Assembly (NCBI RefSeq): GCF_038397785.1
Contig: NZ_CP151642.1
Coordinates: 2,294,001 to 2,358,000, forward strand
Direction of reading: 5' to 3'
DNA from: Salinibacterium sp. TMP30
GTDB taxonomy: Bacteria; Actinomycetota; Actinomycetes; Actinomycetales; Microbacteriaceae
DNA: 64,000 nucleotides
Shown: positions 21,404 to 31,203 of the stretch, one piece after another
Numbering within the stretch: position 1 is the first letter of the stretch
Layout of the letters: each line of letters starts with the position of its first letter
Notes under the pieces: model-generated
What the model saw: the letters and a program-made list of their open reading frames with translations, nothing else
Databases searched by the model: none
Told to the model about the DNA's origin: nothing
Position numbers and translations under genes: made by a program

Positions 21404-22069
21404 ATGAGGGTTCTCGTGATTGAAGACGACGATGCCGTCGCCGACGGCATCGTTGACGGGCTCGCTGATCGTTCGATCACCGCGACGCGCGTAGCAGACG
21501 GCGCGAGCGGTCTCGCCGCCATTGCGAGTGATCCTCCCGACCTGGTCGTTCTCGACCTCGGGCTTCCCGATATGGACGGCACCGAGGTGTGCCGCCAGAT
21601 CCGTGCGACGAGTACGATCCCCGTCATCATCGTGAGTGCTCGTGACGACGAAGTAGACCGCGTTGTGGCGCTTGAGCTGGGGGCTGACGATTACATTGTC
21701 AAGCCATTCGGAATGAGGGAGCTGGTCGCACGCATCCGCGCCGTCACCCGGCGCACCACCGAGACTGACCAGCCTCGCAACGACGACGCCGATTCCCGAC
21801 TGGTCATTGACAGTCGCGCGCGACGTGTCTTGCTCGATGGAGAAGCCGTGCACCTTACTCCACGGGAGTTTGATGTGCTCGAATACCTTGCGCGCGACCG
21901 AGGCGCGGTCTACCGACGCACCGACATTCTTCGCGACGTCTGGGACACCACCTGGTTCGGCACCGCCAAAACTCTTGACGCCCATATCGCCGCAGTGCGC
22001 AAGAAGCTTGGGGATGCGGGCTGGATCGAGTCGGTGCGTGGTGTTGGTTTCCGACTGGGAGACCTCTAG
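21404..22069 (+). CDS. OmpR/PhoB-family response regulator
   Basis: A 221-residue response regulator. The receiver domain has the acidic cluster EDDD (7-10), phospho-acceptor Asp51 in VLDLGLPD, the conserved Thr/Ser (VSARDD) and Lys (VKPFGMREL). The C-terminal winged-helix domain ends with the typical recognition region TLDAHIAAVRKKL and VRGVGFRL. The frame is open upstream, but the ATG at 21404 gives the canonical receiver start. It overlaps the histidine kinase gene by one base and is divergent from the apbE/reductase operon, its likely target. Confidence 0.93.
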   Translation: MRVLVIEDDDAVADGIVDGLADRSITATRVADGASGLAAIASDPPDLVVLDLGLPDMDGTEVCRQIRATSTIPVIIVSARDDEVDRVVALELGADDYIVKPFGMRELVARIRAVTRRTTETDQPRNDDADSRLVIDSRARRVLLDGEAVHLTPREFDVLEYLARDRGAVYRRTDILRDVWDTTWFGTAKTLDAHIAAVRKKLGDAGWIESVRGVGFRLGDL

Positions 22070-23451
22070 TGCGTTGGCGCTTCATGGGGGTCGTGATGCT
22101 CATCACGGGCCTCGTTTTGTTGGTCCAGACCGTGCCACTTGCCCAGTACCTCCGCGCTGTCGAATACGACCGGCTCCTCACCTCGCTAGAACGCGATGCC
22201 TTCGTACTTGCCGGAACCTCGGAGGAGGCACTTGAGGATGGCGACCCCGAGGCGTTAGCGCTCGTGGAGATAGCCGCGCAGCAATACCGCGAAGCCGGAG
22301 GTGGTCGCGTAGTCGTCGTCAATGTCGGTGGAGAGGCCATCGTGACGAGTGACGATGATGAGTCGGCCATCGGTGGAGACTATTCTTCGCGGCCGGAGAT
22401 CGCTGAAGCTCTCGGAGGCACCATCTCCACCGGTTCGCGGTACTCGAATACCTTGCAACAGCAACTGGTCTATGTCGCCGTGCCGGTCTTAAGCGGCCCG
22501 AACATTCTCGGCGCAGTTCGCCTCACGTACCCCGAGGCAACGGTGGATGACGCCGTAGGCGAGAGACTCTCCGTCATCTCTGTTGTCGCTCTGCTCACCC
22601 TCGTGATGGCAGGCTTGGCGGGAGTGATTTTCTCCGGCACCGTCACGCGACGCTTGCAGGTGCTGACCGCGACGACGGAACGCTTGGCGGCAGGAGACTT
22701 AAGCGCCCGAGCCGAACCGAATGCGGGCGCTCCGGAATTGGTGCGCCTTGCCCGGTCGTTTAACCGCATGGCCGACCGCCTCGCTGCGCTTATCGACGAG
22801 CAGCGCGCATTCGCGGCACACGCCTCCCATCAATTGCGCACTCCTCTCACGGCCCTACGGTTAAAACTTGAGCGCGCTCGTGATCTGGTGGACTCTGATC
22901 CCGCTGGCGCAGCCGCCCGCTTGGCGGCAGCGGAACAAGAGGCTGACCGCCTTGCGACAATCGTCGAAGGTCTTCTCGCTCTGGGGCGCGCAGGCGCGTC
23001 GATTGTGCCCAGCGAGCGAGTAGATCTGGGCCAGATCGCCCGCGAAAGAGTCGAGCAGTGGCAACCGCTTGCGGCGGAGAGCAACGTAGAGATCTCGGTG
23101 AGTGGGCCAGCAACCATTGCGGTGCGCGGTGTTCCCACGGGCATCGATCAGATCATCGACAACATCATTGATAACGCCCTCGCCGTTGCTCCGTCCCCAT
23201 CGAGCATCCGCATCACTCTCACGGGAGGCTCACGCCCGACCATCACAGTCACTGACGAAGGCCCCGGTATGTCAGACGAGGATTTGGCGAACGCCTTCGA
23301 GCCATTCTGGCGCGGAACAACGACAACCCCCGGAACCGGGCTCGGGCTCGCGATCGTTGCCGAACTGACGGCCGCAAGCGGTGCAACCGTGGTCCTGCGG
23401 CGCCGCGAACCACACGGGCTCGAAGTCGTCGTGTCGTTCGAGTCGGCGTAA
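22069..23451 (+). CDS. Sensor histidine kinase
   Basis: A 460-residue membrane sensor kinase. A transmembrane helix lies at about 6-25, an extracytoplasmic sensor region at about 26-160 and a second helix at about 165-190, followed by HAMP (RLQVLTATTERLAAGDLSAR), the HisKA phospho-acceptor HASHQLRTPLTAL and the ATPase domain with NIIDNALAVAP (N box), TDEGPGMSDED (G1) and GTGLGLAIV (G2). Starts at GTG one base inside the response-regulator stop codon. The signal is unknown; genomic context suggests envelope redox or metal status. Confidence 0.93.
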   Translation: MRWRFMGVVMLITGLVLLVQTVPLAQYLRAVEYDRLLTSLERDAFVLAGTSEEALEDGDPEALALVEIAAQQYREAGGGRVVVVNVGGEAIVTSDDDESAIGGDYSSRPEIAEALGGTISTGSRYSNTLQQQLVYVAVPVLSGPNILGAVRLTYPEATVDDAVGERLSVISVVALLTLVMAGLAGVIFSGTVTRRLQVLTATTERLAAGDLSARAEPNAGAPELVRLARSFNRMADRLAALIDEQRAFAAHASHQLRTPLTALRLKLERARDLVDSDPAGAAARLAAAEQEADRLATIVEGLLALGRAGASIVPSERVDLGQIARERVEQWQPLAAESNVEISVSGPATIAVRGVPTGIDQIIDNIIDNALAVAPSPSSIRITLTGGSRPTITVTDEGPGMSDEDLANAFEPFWRGTTTTPGTGLGLAIVAELTAASGATVVLRRREPHGLEVVVSFESA

Positions 23452-23506
23452 GACAGTCGCCGCTGAAGGAATCGCACGCTAAAGCAGTCGCGCGCTACAA
23501 CGCTCG

Positions 23507-24046
23507 TTAGGGCAGAACTCCGACGGAGGCGAGGGCCGCACGCAACAGCGCACCCCGGCCACCCTCCATATCGGCGGTGACTGCTTCGGATGCTGCCTCG
23601 GCGGGGCTCAACCAGGTCAGTTCGAGGGCATCCTGTCGGGGTTCGCACGTGCCCGTCACGGGAACGACGTACGCCATCGACACGGCATGCTGTCGGGAGT
23701 CAGTGAACTGGCTTTCACCAGGCCACGGGAAATATTCGGCGACCATAAACGGTGTTGGGCTAGCCGGAAGTAGGGGGAAAGCCATCGGTCCGAGATCTTT
23801 TTCCAGATGACGGAATAGCGCGTCGCGCAACGTCTCGCCGTACATGACACGGCCTGAAACGAGCGTGCGAGTGATTTCGCCGTCGTTGCCGCGAACAAGT
23901 GTGCCGACCTCAGTGACGCGACCCAGCCCATCCACTCGCACCGGAACCGCCTCAACATAGAGCAGCGGAAGACGCCTGCGGGTCTCTGCAAGCTCTTCGT
24001 CTGATAACCACGAGGAGTTGGGGTCTGGTGTGCCGACGGAGCTCAT
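23507..24046 (-). CDS. Nudix-like protein (DUF4916)
   Basis: A 179-residue protein of the DUF4916 group in the Nudix superfamily. The fold is suggested by SGRVMYGETLRDALFRHLEKDL, where the usual Nudix box is degenerate, and by the later HAVSMAYVVPVTGTC and LELTWLSPAEA strands typical of Nudix proteins. Because the catalytic REUxEE helix is altered to RHLEKD, hydrolase activity is uncertain. Actinobacterial members are conserved but uncharacterised. It is convergent with the histidine kinase gene and divergent from the esterase. Confidence 0.8.
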   Translation of the reverse strand: MSSVGTPDPNSSWLSDEELAETRRRLPLLYVEAVPVRVDGLGRVTEVGTLVRGNDGEITRTLVSGRVMYGETLRDALFRHLEKDLGPMAFPLLPASPTPFMVAEYFPWPGESQFTDSRQHAVSMAYVVPVTGTCEPRQDALELTWLSPAEAASEAVTADMEGGRGALLRAALASVGVLP

Positions 24047-24146
24047 GCTCCATTGTCACCCATGGTGGCGAGTTTGCGCACGCACGACGAGAGCCGCCCG
24101 CTGTCTAGGCTGCCGTGCACCACATCCGCCACGTAGGATTCGAGGC

Positions 24147-24770
24147 ATGCAGATCGATTCATCAGCAGTTCTCTGGTCGGCCCCCGAACGTGAGAGGGCC
24201 GAGCGACCGCTGCTCGTGTTGTTACACGGCTATGGCTCGCATGAGGGCGACTTGTTTGCGATGGCGCCGGGGCTTCCGCTCGAACCGGTGATCGCGTCCC
24301 TTCGGGCGCCGATTCCCGAGAATGGTCGCTTTTCGTGGTTTCCGATCAATCTCAGCGGTGACGGTCGACACAACCCCGAGCTAGTGGATGACTCGGCACG
24401 GGCCGTGCTCACCTGGCTCGATGACCAGCAGTACACGAGTGTGAGCCTCCTCGGCTTCTCGCAGGGGGCGGCGATGACGTTGCAGCTTTTGCGGCTCGCC
24501 CCGGAGCGCTTCCGCAGTGCTGTGGCGCTTTCGGGGTTTGTGGCCAGTGCTGAGCACTCCGGTGATGCGCAGCTGGCGAGCATCCGCCCGCCCGTATTTT
24601 GGGGCCGTGGCACTGATGATGCGGTGATTCCGGCGGTGGCTATTGAGCGCACTGAGGAGTGGTTGGTTGATCACACGCGTGCCGAGTCGCACATTTATGA
24701 GGGGCTTGCTCATTCGATTTCGACGGATGAGTTGAACGACTTTGTGAGCTTCTTGAGCACGCACGGGTAG
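24147..24770 (+). CDS. Phospholipase/carboxylesterase-family alpha/beta hydrolase
   Basis: A 207-residue alpha/beta hydrolase. The oxyanion strand LLVLLHGYGSHEGD, nucleophile elbow LGFSQGAAMT (Ser), acid residue in WGRGTDDAVIP and catalytic His in GLAHSIS are all in place, matching the cytosolic carboxylesterase/lysophospholipase (YpfH/Est) group. Frame extends upstream to 24018 but that region overlaps the divergent Nudix-like gene, so the ATG at 24147 (MQIDSSAV), with AGGATTCGAGG ahead, is chosen. Substrate unknown. Confidence 0.9.
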   Translation: MQIDSSAVLWSAPERERAERPLLVLLHGYGSHEGDLFAMAPGLPLEPVIASLRAPIPENGRFSWFPINLSGDGRHNPELVDDSARAVLTWLDDQQYTSVSLLGFSQGAAMTLQLLRLAPERFRSAVALSGFVASAEHSGDAQLASIRPPVFWGRGTDDAVIPAVAIERTEEWLVDHTRAESHIYEGLAHSISTDELNDFVSFLSTHG

Positions 24771-24857
24771 TGAGTGGTGCCGCGGTTGGGGTGCACGTCT
24801 CGCTGCACTTCGAGGCCGGTGTAGTGCACTGTCAGCGGCAACAACGAAGATAGAACA

Positions 24858-27800
24858 ATGAGCAATGTGCTCGGCAAGTTTTCGCCCGCCACCCGAGAGT
24901 GGTTTGAGGGTGCGTTTGATGCTGCCACCCCGGCCCAATTGGGGGCGTGGGATGCGGTGTCTTCGGGGGCGAATGCTCTCGTGGTGGCCCCGACAGGTTC
25001 GGGCAAAACTTTGGCGGCGTTCTTGTGGGCGATCGACCAGTTGGCGTCGAGTCCCGCACCAGCAAACCCGAAACAGCGCACGCGGGTGCTCTACATTTCT
25101 CCGCTGAAAGCTCTCGGCGTTGACGTTGAGCGCAACCTCCGCGCGCCACTCGTGGGGGTCACGCAGACCGCACGCCGGTTGGGGCTCGGCGAGCCAGACA
25201 TCACCGTGGGGGTGCGCTCGGGAGACACCACCGCGCAAGACCGCCGCCTGCTGGCGCGTCTGCCTCCCGACATCCTGATTACGACACCAGAGTCGCTGTA
25301 TCTGATGCTCACCTCGGCGGCCCGCGAAACGCTCAAGAATGTTGACACCGTCATCATCGACGAAGTGCATGCGGTCGCCGCCACCAAGCGCGGTGCCCAC
25401 CTTGCACTGTCGTTGGAACGGTTGGATGCTCTGCTCCCGAAACCCGTGCAGCGCATCGGCCTCTCGGCCACCGTGCGCCCCATCGACGAGGTTGCTCGTT
25501 TTCTCGGCGGGCGCGCTCCTGTGACGATAGTGCACCCGCCGTCGGCGAAGACTTTTGAGTTGAGCGTCGTGGTTCCGGTGGCCGATATGACGATCCCGGG
25601 CACGGTTGCTGCTGCGCGCGGAAAGAGCGGTGCGGGCGGCGGTGCGGGCGGCAGGGCCGGGTCGGGCGCCGGGTCGGGTTCCGGTTCCAGTTCCGGCGGC
25701 GACGGCTTTGATGCTGAGGCGACTCCGGAGTCTGCGGCATCGCTGTGGCCGCACGTTGAGGAGCGCATTGTCGATGCGATTCTCGAACACCGTTCCACAA
25801 TTGTGTTTGCCAATTCGCGTCGCCTTGCCGAACGACTCACTGCCCGCCTTAATGAGATTTATGATGAGCGGATGAGCGACGGCAGCGTCGACGGTGCCGA
25901 TGCCGTGCTCCCATCGCAGGCCAGTGCGGATGCTGCCGCCTACGCCGCACCGCAGCAACCTTGGAAGCCGCCCGCCCAGATGATGGCGCAGGGCGGATCC
26001 ACGATGGGGGCTGCCCCGCTGCTGGCTCGCGCGCACCACGGCTCCGTCAGCAAAGACCAGCGTGCGATCATCGAAGACGACCTCAAGACCGGGGTGCTGC
26101 GCTGCGTCGTCGCGACTAGCTCGCTCGAGCTCGGTATTGATATGGGGGCGGTTGATCTGGTGATTCAGGTCGAGTCGCCGCCCTCGGTCGCGAGTGGGCT
26201 TCAGCGCATTGGGCGAGCCGGGCATCAGGTGGGGGAAATCTCTAAGGGCATGTTGTTCCCGAAGCACCGCACCGACCTCATCCACACTTCTGTTGCTGTT
26301 GAGCGGATGCGTAGCGGCCAGATTGAGGCGCTTGCGGTTCCGACGAATCCGCTCGATGTGCTCGCACAACAGACTGTCGCGGCTGTTGCCCTCGACGAGA
26401 TCGATATCGAGGACTGGTTCGATACTGTGCGTCGCAGCGCACCATTCTCGACCCTGCCCCGGAGCGCTTTCGACGCGACGCTTGACCTGCTGAGCGGGCT
26501 TTATCCGAGTGACGAATTCTCTGAGCTACGACCCCGCGTGGTGTGGGATCGCGTCGCCGGAACGCTCAGTGGCCGCCCCGGCTCGCAACGCCTTGCCGTC
26601 ACGTCTGGTGGCACCATCCCCGACCGCGGGCTGTTTGGCGTTTTCATGATCGGCGGTGAAGCGGGCGCCCCCGGCCGTCGCGTCGGTGAACTTGACGAAG
26701 AGATGGTCTACGAATCTCGCGTCGGTGACATTTTCGCCCTTGGCACTACGAGCTGGCGCATCGAGAACATCACCCACGATCAGGTGCTTGTCTCCCCTGC
26801 CTTCGGGCAACCCGGCCGGGTACCGTTCTGGAAGGGTGATGGCCTGGGCCGCCCCGCAGAGTTGGGTGAAGCTATCGGGGCCTTCACAAAAGAAATTGCG
26901 ACCGCATCCGCTGATGACGCTCGCGCCCGTGCCGAGTCGATCGGGCTCGACGAGCACGCGGTGGCCAACCTGCTCGCTCTCGTCACCGAGCAAAAGGCGG
27001 CGACCGGGCACGTTCCGAGCGACACCACCCTCGTGGTGGAACGCTTTAGGGATGAGCTTGGCGACTGGCGCGTGGTACTACATTCCCCGTACGGCATGCC
27101 CGTGCACGCGCCCTGGGCGTTGGCGATTACCGCCCGCATTCGCGAACAGTTGGGGGTGGATGGCGCAGCCATGGCCGGTGACGATGGCATCGTCGTGCGC
27201 ATCCCCGACACCGATGCCGCCCCACCCGGTGCGGATCTCTTTGTGTTCGACGCGGATGAGCTTGAGCAGATTGTCACCGAAGAAGTGGGCGGTTCGGCGC
27301 TGTTTGCTGCGCGCTTTAGGGAGTGTGCCGCCCGCGCTCTGCTGTTGCCGCGCCGCGACCCCGGCAAGCGTTCACCACTGTGGCAGCAACGTCAACGTGC
27401 TTCCCAACTGTTGGATGTTGCCCGCAAGTATCCGAGTTTTCCGATCGTGCTCGAGACCGTGCGCGAAGTGCTGCAGGATGTGTACGACCTGCCCGCGCTC
27501 ACGGCGCTGACGAAGCGGATCGCGAGCCGCAGCATCCGCGTCATGGAGACAGAGACCGAGGTGCCATCGCCCTTCGCTCGAAGTCTCCTGTTTGGCTATA
27601 TGGCCGCTTTCGTATACGAGGGAGATTCGCCGCTGGCCGAGCGTCGCGCTGCTGCGCTGTCGCTTGACCCGGCGCTGCTCGCTGAGCTGTTGGGTCGTGC
27701 GGAGCTGCGGGAACTGCTCGACCCCGGCGTGATCGAACAGACCGAGCTGGAGCTGCAGCGGCTCACGCCCGAGCGTCATGCCCGCGATGCTGAGGGGCTC

Positions 27801-29636
27801 GTTGATCTGTTGCGGGTGCTCGGCCCGCAGACCGTTGCCGAGATCGAAGCGCGTTCGCTGGTTACCGGTGCTGCGCTGGCTACCGACCTCGCCGGGCTTG
27901 CCGCCGCCAACCGCGTGCTCGAGGTGACGATTGCGGGCGAGCGCCGCTGGGCCGGTATCGAGGATGCTGCCCGTCTGCGCGATGCTCTCGGGGTGCCACT
28001 GCCGATTGGTGTTCCCGCCGCCTTTATCGAACCGGTTGACGATCCGGTGGGCGACCTTGTGAGTCGCTATGCCCGAACCCACGGACCCTTCACACTGGCG
28101 GATGCCGCGGCCCGCTTCGGTCTCGGAACGGCCGTTGTCAACGACACCCTCCGTCGCCTCGCGGCGGACCGTCGTGTCGTTGATGGCGAGTTTCGCCCTG
28201 GCGCTTCCGGCACCGAGTGGTGCTCGGTCGATGTGTTGCGTCGCCTGCGCAGCCGCTCTCTTGCGGCTCTCCGCCAAGAGGTGGAACCCGTTTCGCACGC
28301 AACGCTTGGCCGGTTCTTGCCGGCTTGGCAGCACGTGTCTGCGGCGGGTGACTCATTGCGCGGGGTTGACGGTCTTGCCCAGGTGATCGACCAGCTGGCG
28401 GGATATTCGGCCCCGGCATCCGCGTGGGAGAACTTCATTCTGAGTGCCCGCATTCGGGACTATTCGCCGGCCTGGCTTGATGAGTTGACCACTTCGGGTG
28501 AGGTGGTGTGGGCGGGGCAGGGTGCGTTGGCGGGCAGTGATGGCTGGATCAGTTTGCACCCCGCCGCTACGGCGGCGCTGACCCTGCCGGAGCCTGATCG
28601 TGATGGTGTTAGCGAACTGCAGCAGAGCATTCTGGATGCGTTGGGTGGCGGTGGCGCGTTCTTTTTCCGTCAGTTGTCGAACCAGATTGGCAGCACCGAT
28701 GACAAGCTGCTGCTGAAGGAGCTGTGGGATCTGGTGTGGCGTTCGCTCATCACCAATGACAGTTTTGCGCCGTTGCGTGCGCACCTGGGTGGTGCTGTGC
28801 GTGCGACTCGGGCACCTCGTCCGGCGCGCGCGCGTGCCTACCGTGGCAGTGTTTCGACGGTGGCGCAGGCCGGACCACCGAGCGCTTCGGGGCGGTGGGC
28901 GCTCCTCGACGCCGCCGAGGGCGATACGACCGTTCGCGCCAAGTCGACGGCCGAACTCATGCTCGAACGGCACGCGGTCGTTACTCGCGGCGCTGTCGTG
29001 AGTGAGGGCATCCGCGGCGGCTTCGCGCTGACCTACCGGGTGCTGAGTGGCTTCGAAGAGACCGGCCGCGCACGACGCGGCTACTTCATCGACGGTCTCG
29101 GTGCTGCCCAGTTCGCGACCGGAGCCACCGTCGACCGCCTGCGTGGTTTCACTCGGGACCCGGATGCCGCACCCGAACTTCGTGCGATCACTCTCGCCGC
29201 GACAGACCCCGCGAACCCCTACGGGGCTGCACTCGGGTGGCCGGGGCTGGGCGGCGAATCCGCGGGTGCAGAGGCGAGCGTCGCGGGTGACGACGGCTCG
29301 ACTCTGAGCGCTGGCGCCGTAGCATCAGCCAAGTCCCGCGCTGATGCCCCCAAGAAACATCGTCCCGGTCGCAAGGCCGGCGCAATTGTGGTGCTCGTTG
29401 ATGGCCACCTCGCCCTCTACCTTGAGCGTGGAGGCAAGTCATTGCTCGCTTTTGATACCGAACCTGCCGTGGTGGATGCGGCAACACGCTCGCTCACGAG
29501 CACCCTGCGCGGCACCCTCCCGAAGCTGCGCATCGAGAAAGTGAATGGCGACTTCGCCGTCGGAACCCCCGTGGGCAAAGCCCTCGTAGAGGCCGGGTTT
29601 GTGGCAACACCGCAGGGGTTGAGGCTCCGTGCCTGA
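24858..29636 (+). CDS. lhr: ATP-dependent helicase Lhr (long form)
   Basis: A 1592-residue Lhr-type superfamily 2 DNA helicase, the usual length for the long actinobacterial form. The helicase core has APTGSGKTLAAFLW, TTPESLYLML, IIDEVHAVAATKRG, GLSATVRP and, in the second RecA domain, ATSSLELGIDMG and QRIGRAGHQ. The long C-terminal region contains winged-helix-like and DNA-binding parts. A Gly/Ser-rich stretch at about residues 253-285 interrupts the core and is probably a flexible loop. It overlaps the Nei2 glycosylase gene by 8 bases, consistent with joint work in DNA repair. Confidence 0.95.
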   Translation: MSNVLGKFSPATREWFEGAFDAATPAQLGAWDAVSSGANALVVAPTGSGKTLAAFLWAIDQLASSPAPANPKQRTRVLYISPLKALGVDVERNLRAPLVGVTQTARRLGLGEPDITVGVRSGDTTAQDRRLLARLPPDILITTPESLYLMLTSAARETLKNVDTVIIDEVHAVAATKRGAHLALSLERLDALLPKPVQRIGLSATVRPIDEVARFLGGRAPVTIVHPPSAKTFELSVVVPVADMTIPGTVAAARGKSGAGGGAGGRAGSGAGSGSGSSSGGDGFDAEATPESAASLWPHVEERIVDAILEHRSTIVFANSRRLAERLTARLNEIYDERMSDGSVDGADAVLPSQASADAAAYAAPQQPWKPPAQMMAQGGSTMGAAPLLARAHHGSVSKDQRAIIEDDLKTGVLRCVVATSSLELGIDMGAVDLVIQVESPPSVASGLQRIGRAGHQVGEISKGMLFPKHRTDLIHTSVAVERMRSGQIEALAVPTNPLDVLAQQTVAAVALDEIDIEDWFDTVRRSAPFSTLPRSAFDATLDLLSGLYPSDEFSELRPRVVWDRVAGTLSGRPGSQRLAVTSGGTIPDRGLFGVFMIGGEAGAPGRRVGELDEEMVYESRVGDIFALGTTSWRIENITHDQVLVSPAFGQPGRVPFWKGDGLGRPAELGEAIGAFTKEIATASADDARARAESIGLDEHAVANLLALVTEQKAATGHVPSDTTLVVERFRDELGDWRVVLHSPYGMPVHAPWALAITARIREQLGVDGAAMAGDDGIVVRIPDTDAAPPGADLFVFDADELEQIVTEEVGGSALFAARFRECAARALLLPRRDPGKRSPLWQQRQRASQLLDVARKYPSFPIVLETVREVLQDVYDLPALTALTKRIASRSIRVMETETEVPSPFARSLLFGYMAAFVYEGDSPLAERRAAALSLDPALLAELLGRAELRELLDPGVIEQTELELQRLTPERHARDAEGLVDLLRVLGPQTVAEIEARSLVTGAALATDLAGLAAANRVLEVTIAGERRWAGIEDAARLRDALGVPLPIGVPAAFIEPVDDPVGDLVSRYARTHGPFTLADAAARFGLGTAVVNDTLRRLAADRRVVDGEFRPGASGTEWCSVDVLRRLRSRSLAALRQEVEPVSHATLGRFLPAWQHVSAAGDSLRGVDGLAQVIDQLAGYSAPASAWENFILSARIRDYSPAWLDELTTSGEVVWAGQGALAGSDGWISLHPAATAALTLPEPDRDGVSELQQSILDALGGGGAFFFRQLSNQIGSTDDKLLLKELWDLVWRSLITNDSFAPLRAHLGGAVRATRAPRPARARAYRGSVSTVAQAGPPSASGRWALLDAAEGDTTVRAKSTAELMLERHAVVTRGAVVSEGIRGGFALTYRVLSGFEETGRARRGYFIDGLGAAQFATGATVDRLRGFTRDPDAAPELRAITLAATDPANPYGAALGWPGLGGESAGAEASVAGDDGSTLSAGAVASAKSRADAPKKHRPGRKAGAIVVLVDGHLALYLERGGKSLLAFDTEPAVVDAATRSLTSTLRGTLPKLRIEKVNGDFAVGTPVGKALVEAGFVATPQGLRLRA

Positions 29637-30408
29637 GGGTGATTCCGTCTATAAGGCGGCCGCAAAACTTCGGGCGGCTCTCGATAGGCAGGTTCTTACC
29701 CGCACCGACTTTCGGGTGCCCGCGTTTGCAACCCTCGACCTCAGCGGCCAGACCGTCACGAGTGTCGTGCCGCGCGGCAAGCACCTGCTGATTCGGGTTG
29801 GCGACCTCGCCATCCACAGCCACCTCAAGATGGAGGGCGTCTGGCAGATTTACGTCGCAGGCGAGCGGTGGCGCAAGCCCTCCTACCTGGCACGCGGGGT
29901 GCTGAGCACGGCATCGAAAGTGGCGGTAGGTTTCGAACTTGGCCTGCTTGAGGTGGTGCCCACGGCATCCGAAGACAGCATTGTGGGGTACCTGGGGCCT
30001 GACCTTTTGGGGCCCGATTGGGATGCCGAACTAGCGTTGACGAATCTGCTTTCAGACCCTGCACGACCGGTCGCACTCGCTCTGCTCGACCAGCGGAATC
30101 TGGCTGGCCTCGGCAATGTGTATGCGAACGAGTTGAGCTTTCTGCGTGGCTTTCGACCCCACACCCCTATCGGCGAGATCGCCGACCCGAAACGACTCGT
30201 GGCGCTCGCCTTCAAGGCGATCATGGTGAACAAGGACCGCCCGATCCGCAATCTCACGGGCTTGCCGCGCGGCAAGCCCCGCTACTGGGTGCACGGGCGG
30301 CGCGATGAAGCGTGCCTGCGGTGTGGCACCCGCATCGAGTCAGATCAGCTCGGCACCGGCCCCACCGATACCCGCTACATGTGGTGGTGCCCGAGCTGCC
30401 AGAAGTGA
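29629..30408 (+). CDS. Fpg/Nei-family DNA glycosylase/AP lyase (Nei2-like)
   Basis: A 259-residue base-excision repair glycosylase. After Met removal the N-terminus is PEGDS, giving the catalytic Pro and Glu; the conserved Lys is in PRGKHLLIR. The helix-two-turn-helix region includes LLDQRNLAGLGNVYANE, and the C-terminal zinc finger is CLRCGTR ... WWCPSCQK. PEGDSVYKAA and the zinc finger place it nearer actinobacterial Nei2 than MutM. Starts at GTG inside the Lhr stop (8-base overlap). Confidence 0.93.
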   Translation: MPEGDSVYKAAAKLRAALDRQVLTRTDFRVPAFATLDLSGQTVTSVVPRGKHLLIRVGDLAIHSHLKMEGVWQIYVAGERWRKPSYLARGVLSTASKVAVGFELGLLEVVPTASEDSIVGYLGPDLLGPDWDAELALTNLLSDPARPVALALLDQRNLAGLGNVYANELSFLRGFRPHTPIGEIADPKRLVALAFKAIMVNKDRPIRNLTGLPRGKPRYWVHGRRDEACLRCGTRIESDQLGTGPTDTRYMWWCPSCQK

Positions 30409-30536
30409 CGTCGCTCGGCCGCGGGCAGTGTCGCACTCCGCGCATCCTGGTCTCGCCAATAGGCTGAAGCGAGCGAGCCCAACTGTGGTCAGCCCCTAAC
30501 GCTCGCCGCTCGAGAAGTACCCAAAAGAGATCACCC

Positions 30537-30935
30537 GTGAAGAAACAGATCAACGTTGTTGGCGCGGTCATCGTTCGCGACGGCCTGATCCTGTGCGCCC
30601 AGCGCGGACCCGGTGGGGCTTTGCCCGGTATGTGGGAGTTCCCCGGTGGCAAGATCGAGACCGGCGAGACTCCCCGCGATGCGCTCGCGCGTGAAATCGC
30701 CGAAGAGCTTGAGTGTGAGGTGGCCGTGGGCGAGTTGATCACCACCACGACTCACGAGTACGACTTCGGGTTCGTCGTGCTGACGACGTTCTACTGCGAG
30801 TTGCTCTCCGGCACACCGGTGCTGACCGAGCACACGGACGTTCGCTGGCTCGCGCCCACAGAACTGAGCTCGCTCGAATGGGCGCCTGCCGATGTGCCAG
30901 CTGTTGAACTGATTGAACGAGCGGCCGCCTCCTAG
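30537..30935 (+). CDS. MutT-like (d)NTP pyrophosphohydrolase
   Basis: A 132-residue Nudix hydrolase close to MutT. The full Nudix box is visible: GGKIETGETPRDAL followed by AREIAEELECE, after the substrate-binding segment GMWEFPGGK. Such enzymes remove oxidised or non-canonical nucleotides before DNA synthesis. Starts at GTG (30537). It is the last gene with typical codon use before the accessory island and follows the Nei2 gene by 128 bases. Confidence 0.93.
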   Translation: MKKQINVVGAVIVRDGLILCAQRGPGGALPGMWEFPGGKIETGETPRDALAREIAEELECEVAVGELITTTTHEYDFGFVVLTTFYCELLSGTPVLTEHTDVRWLAPTELSSLEWAPADVPAVELIERAAAS

Positions 30936-31072
30936 TGTCAATCGACCTCTACGAACTCGTAATCCTATGGGGGTGATGTGAACTTCGGACCCTGCACGGC
31001 CGGTGGCACTCGACGTGAGTTTGTTTTTGTCTACACCAGCCCTCGCCCTCAGACCATTGCTACTAGTTACAT

Positions 31073-31137
31073 TAGAAGAGTTGTGTTCGTTGAGGTGTAC
31101 TCCGCTTTTTGATTAGGAGCGATACTCTTCTAACACT
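31073..31137. promoter_or_regulatory. Inverted repeat and candidate promoter of the DUF262-RelA/SpoT operon
   Basis: TTAGAAGAGT (31073-31082) and ACTCTTCTAA (31125-31134) are perfect inverted 10-bp arms 42 bases apart, upstream of the DUF262 gene. A weak promoter-like pair, TTGATT (31110-31115) and TAACAC (31132-31137), has a 16-base spacer, so the right arm would lie inside it. The surrounding 268-base gap (30936-31203) is visibly A/T-richer than flanking DNA and shows no gene. Autoregulation by binding at both arms is a guess. Confidence 0.45.
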
Positions 31138-31203
31138 TAGGCACGCCACTGATACCCAGCCGTGCCCGTCGGAGATTCGATCAGCTGAACAACAGGAGTA
31201 AGC

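Noticed and set aside
24381-26369. A 662-codon minus-strand open frame opposite the esterase and Lhr genes
   Set aside because: Composition is His/Arg/Gln-rich shadow sequence, and both sense genes show clear catalytic motifs.
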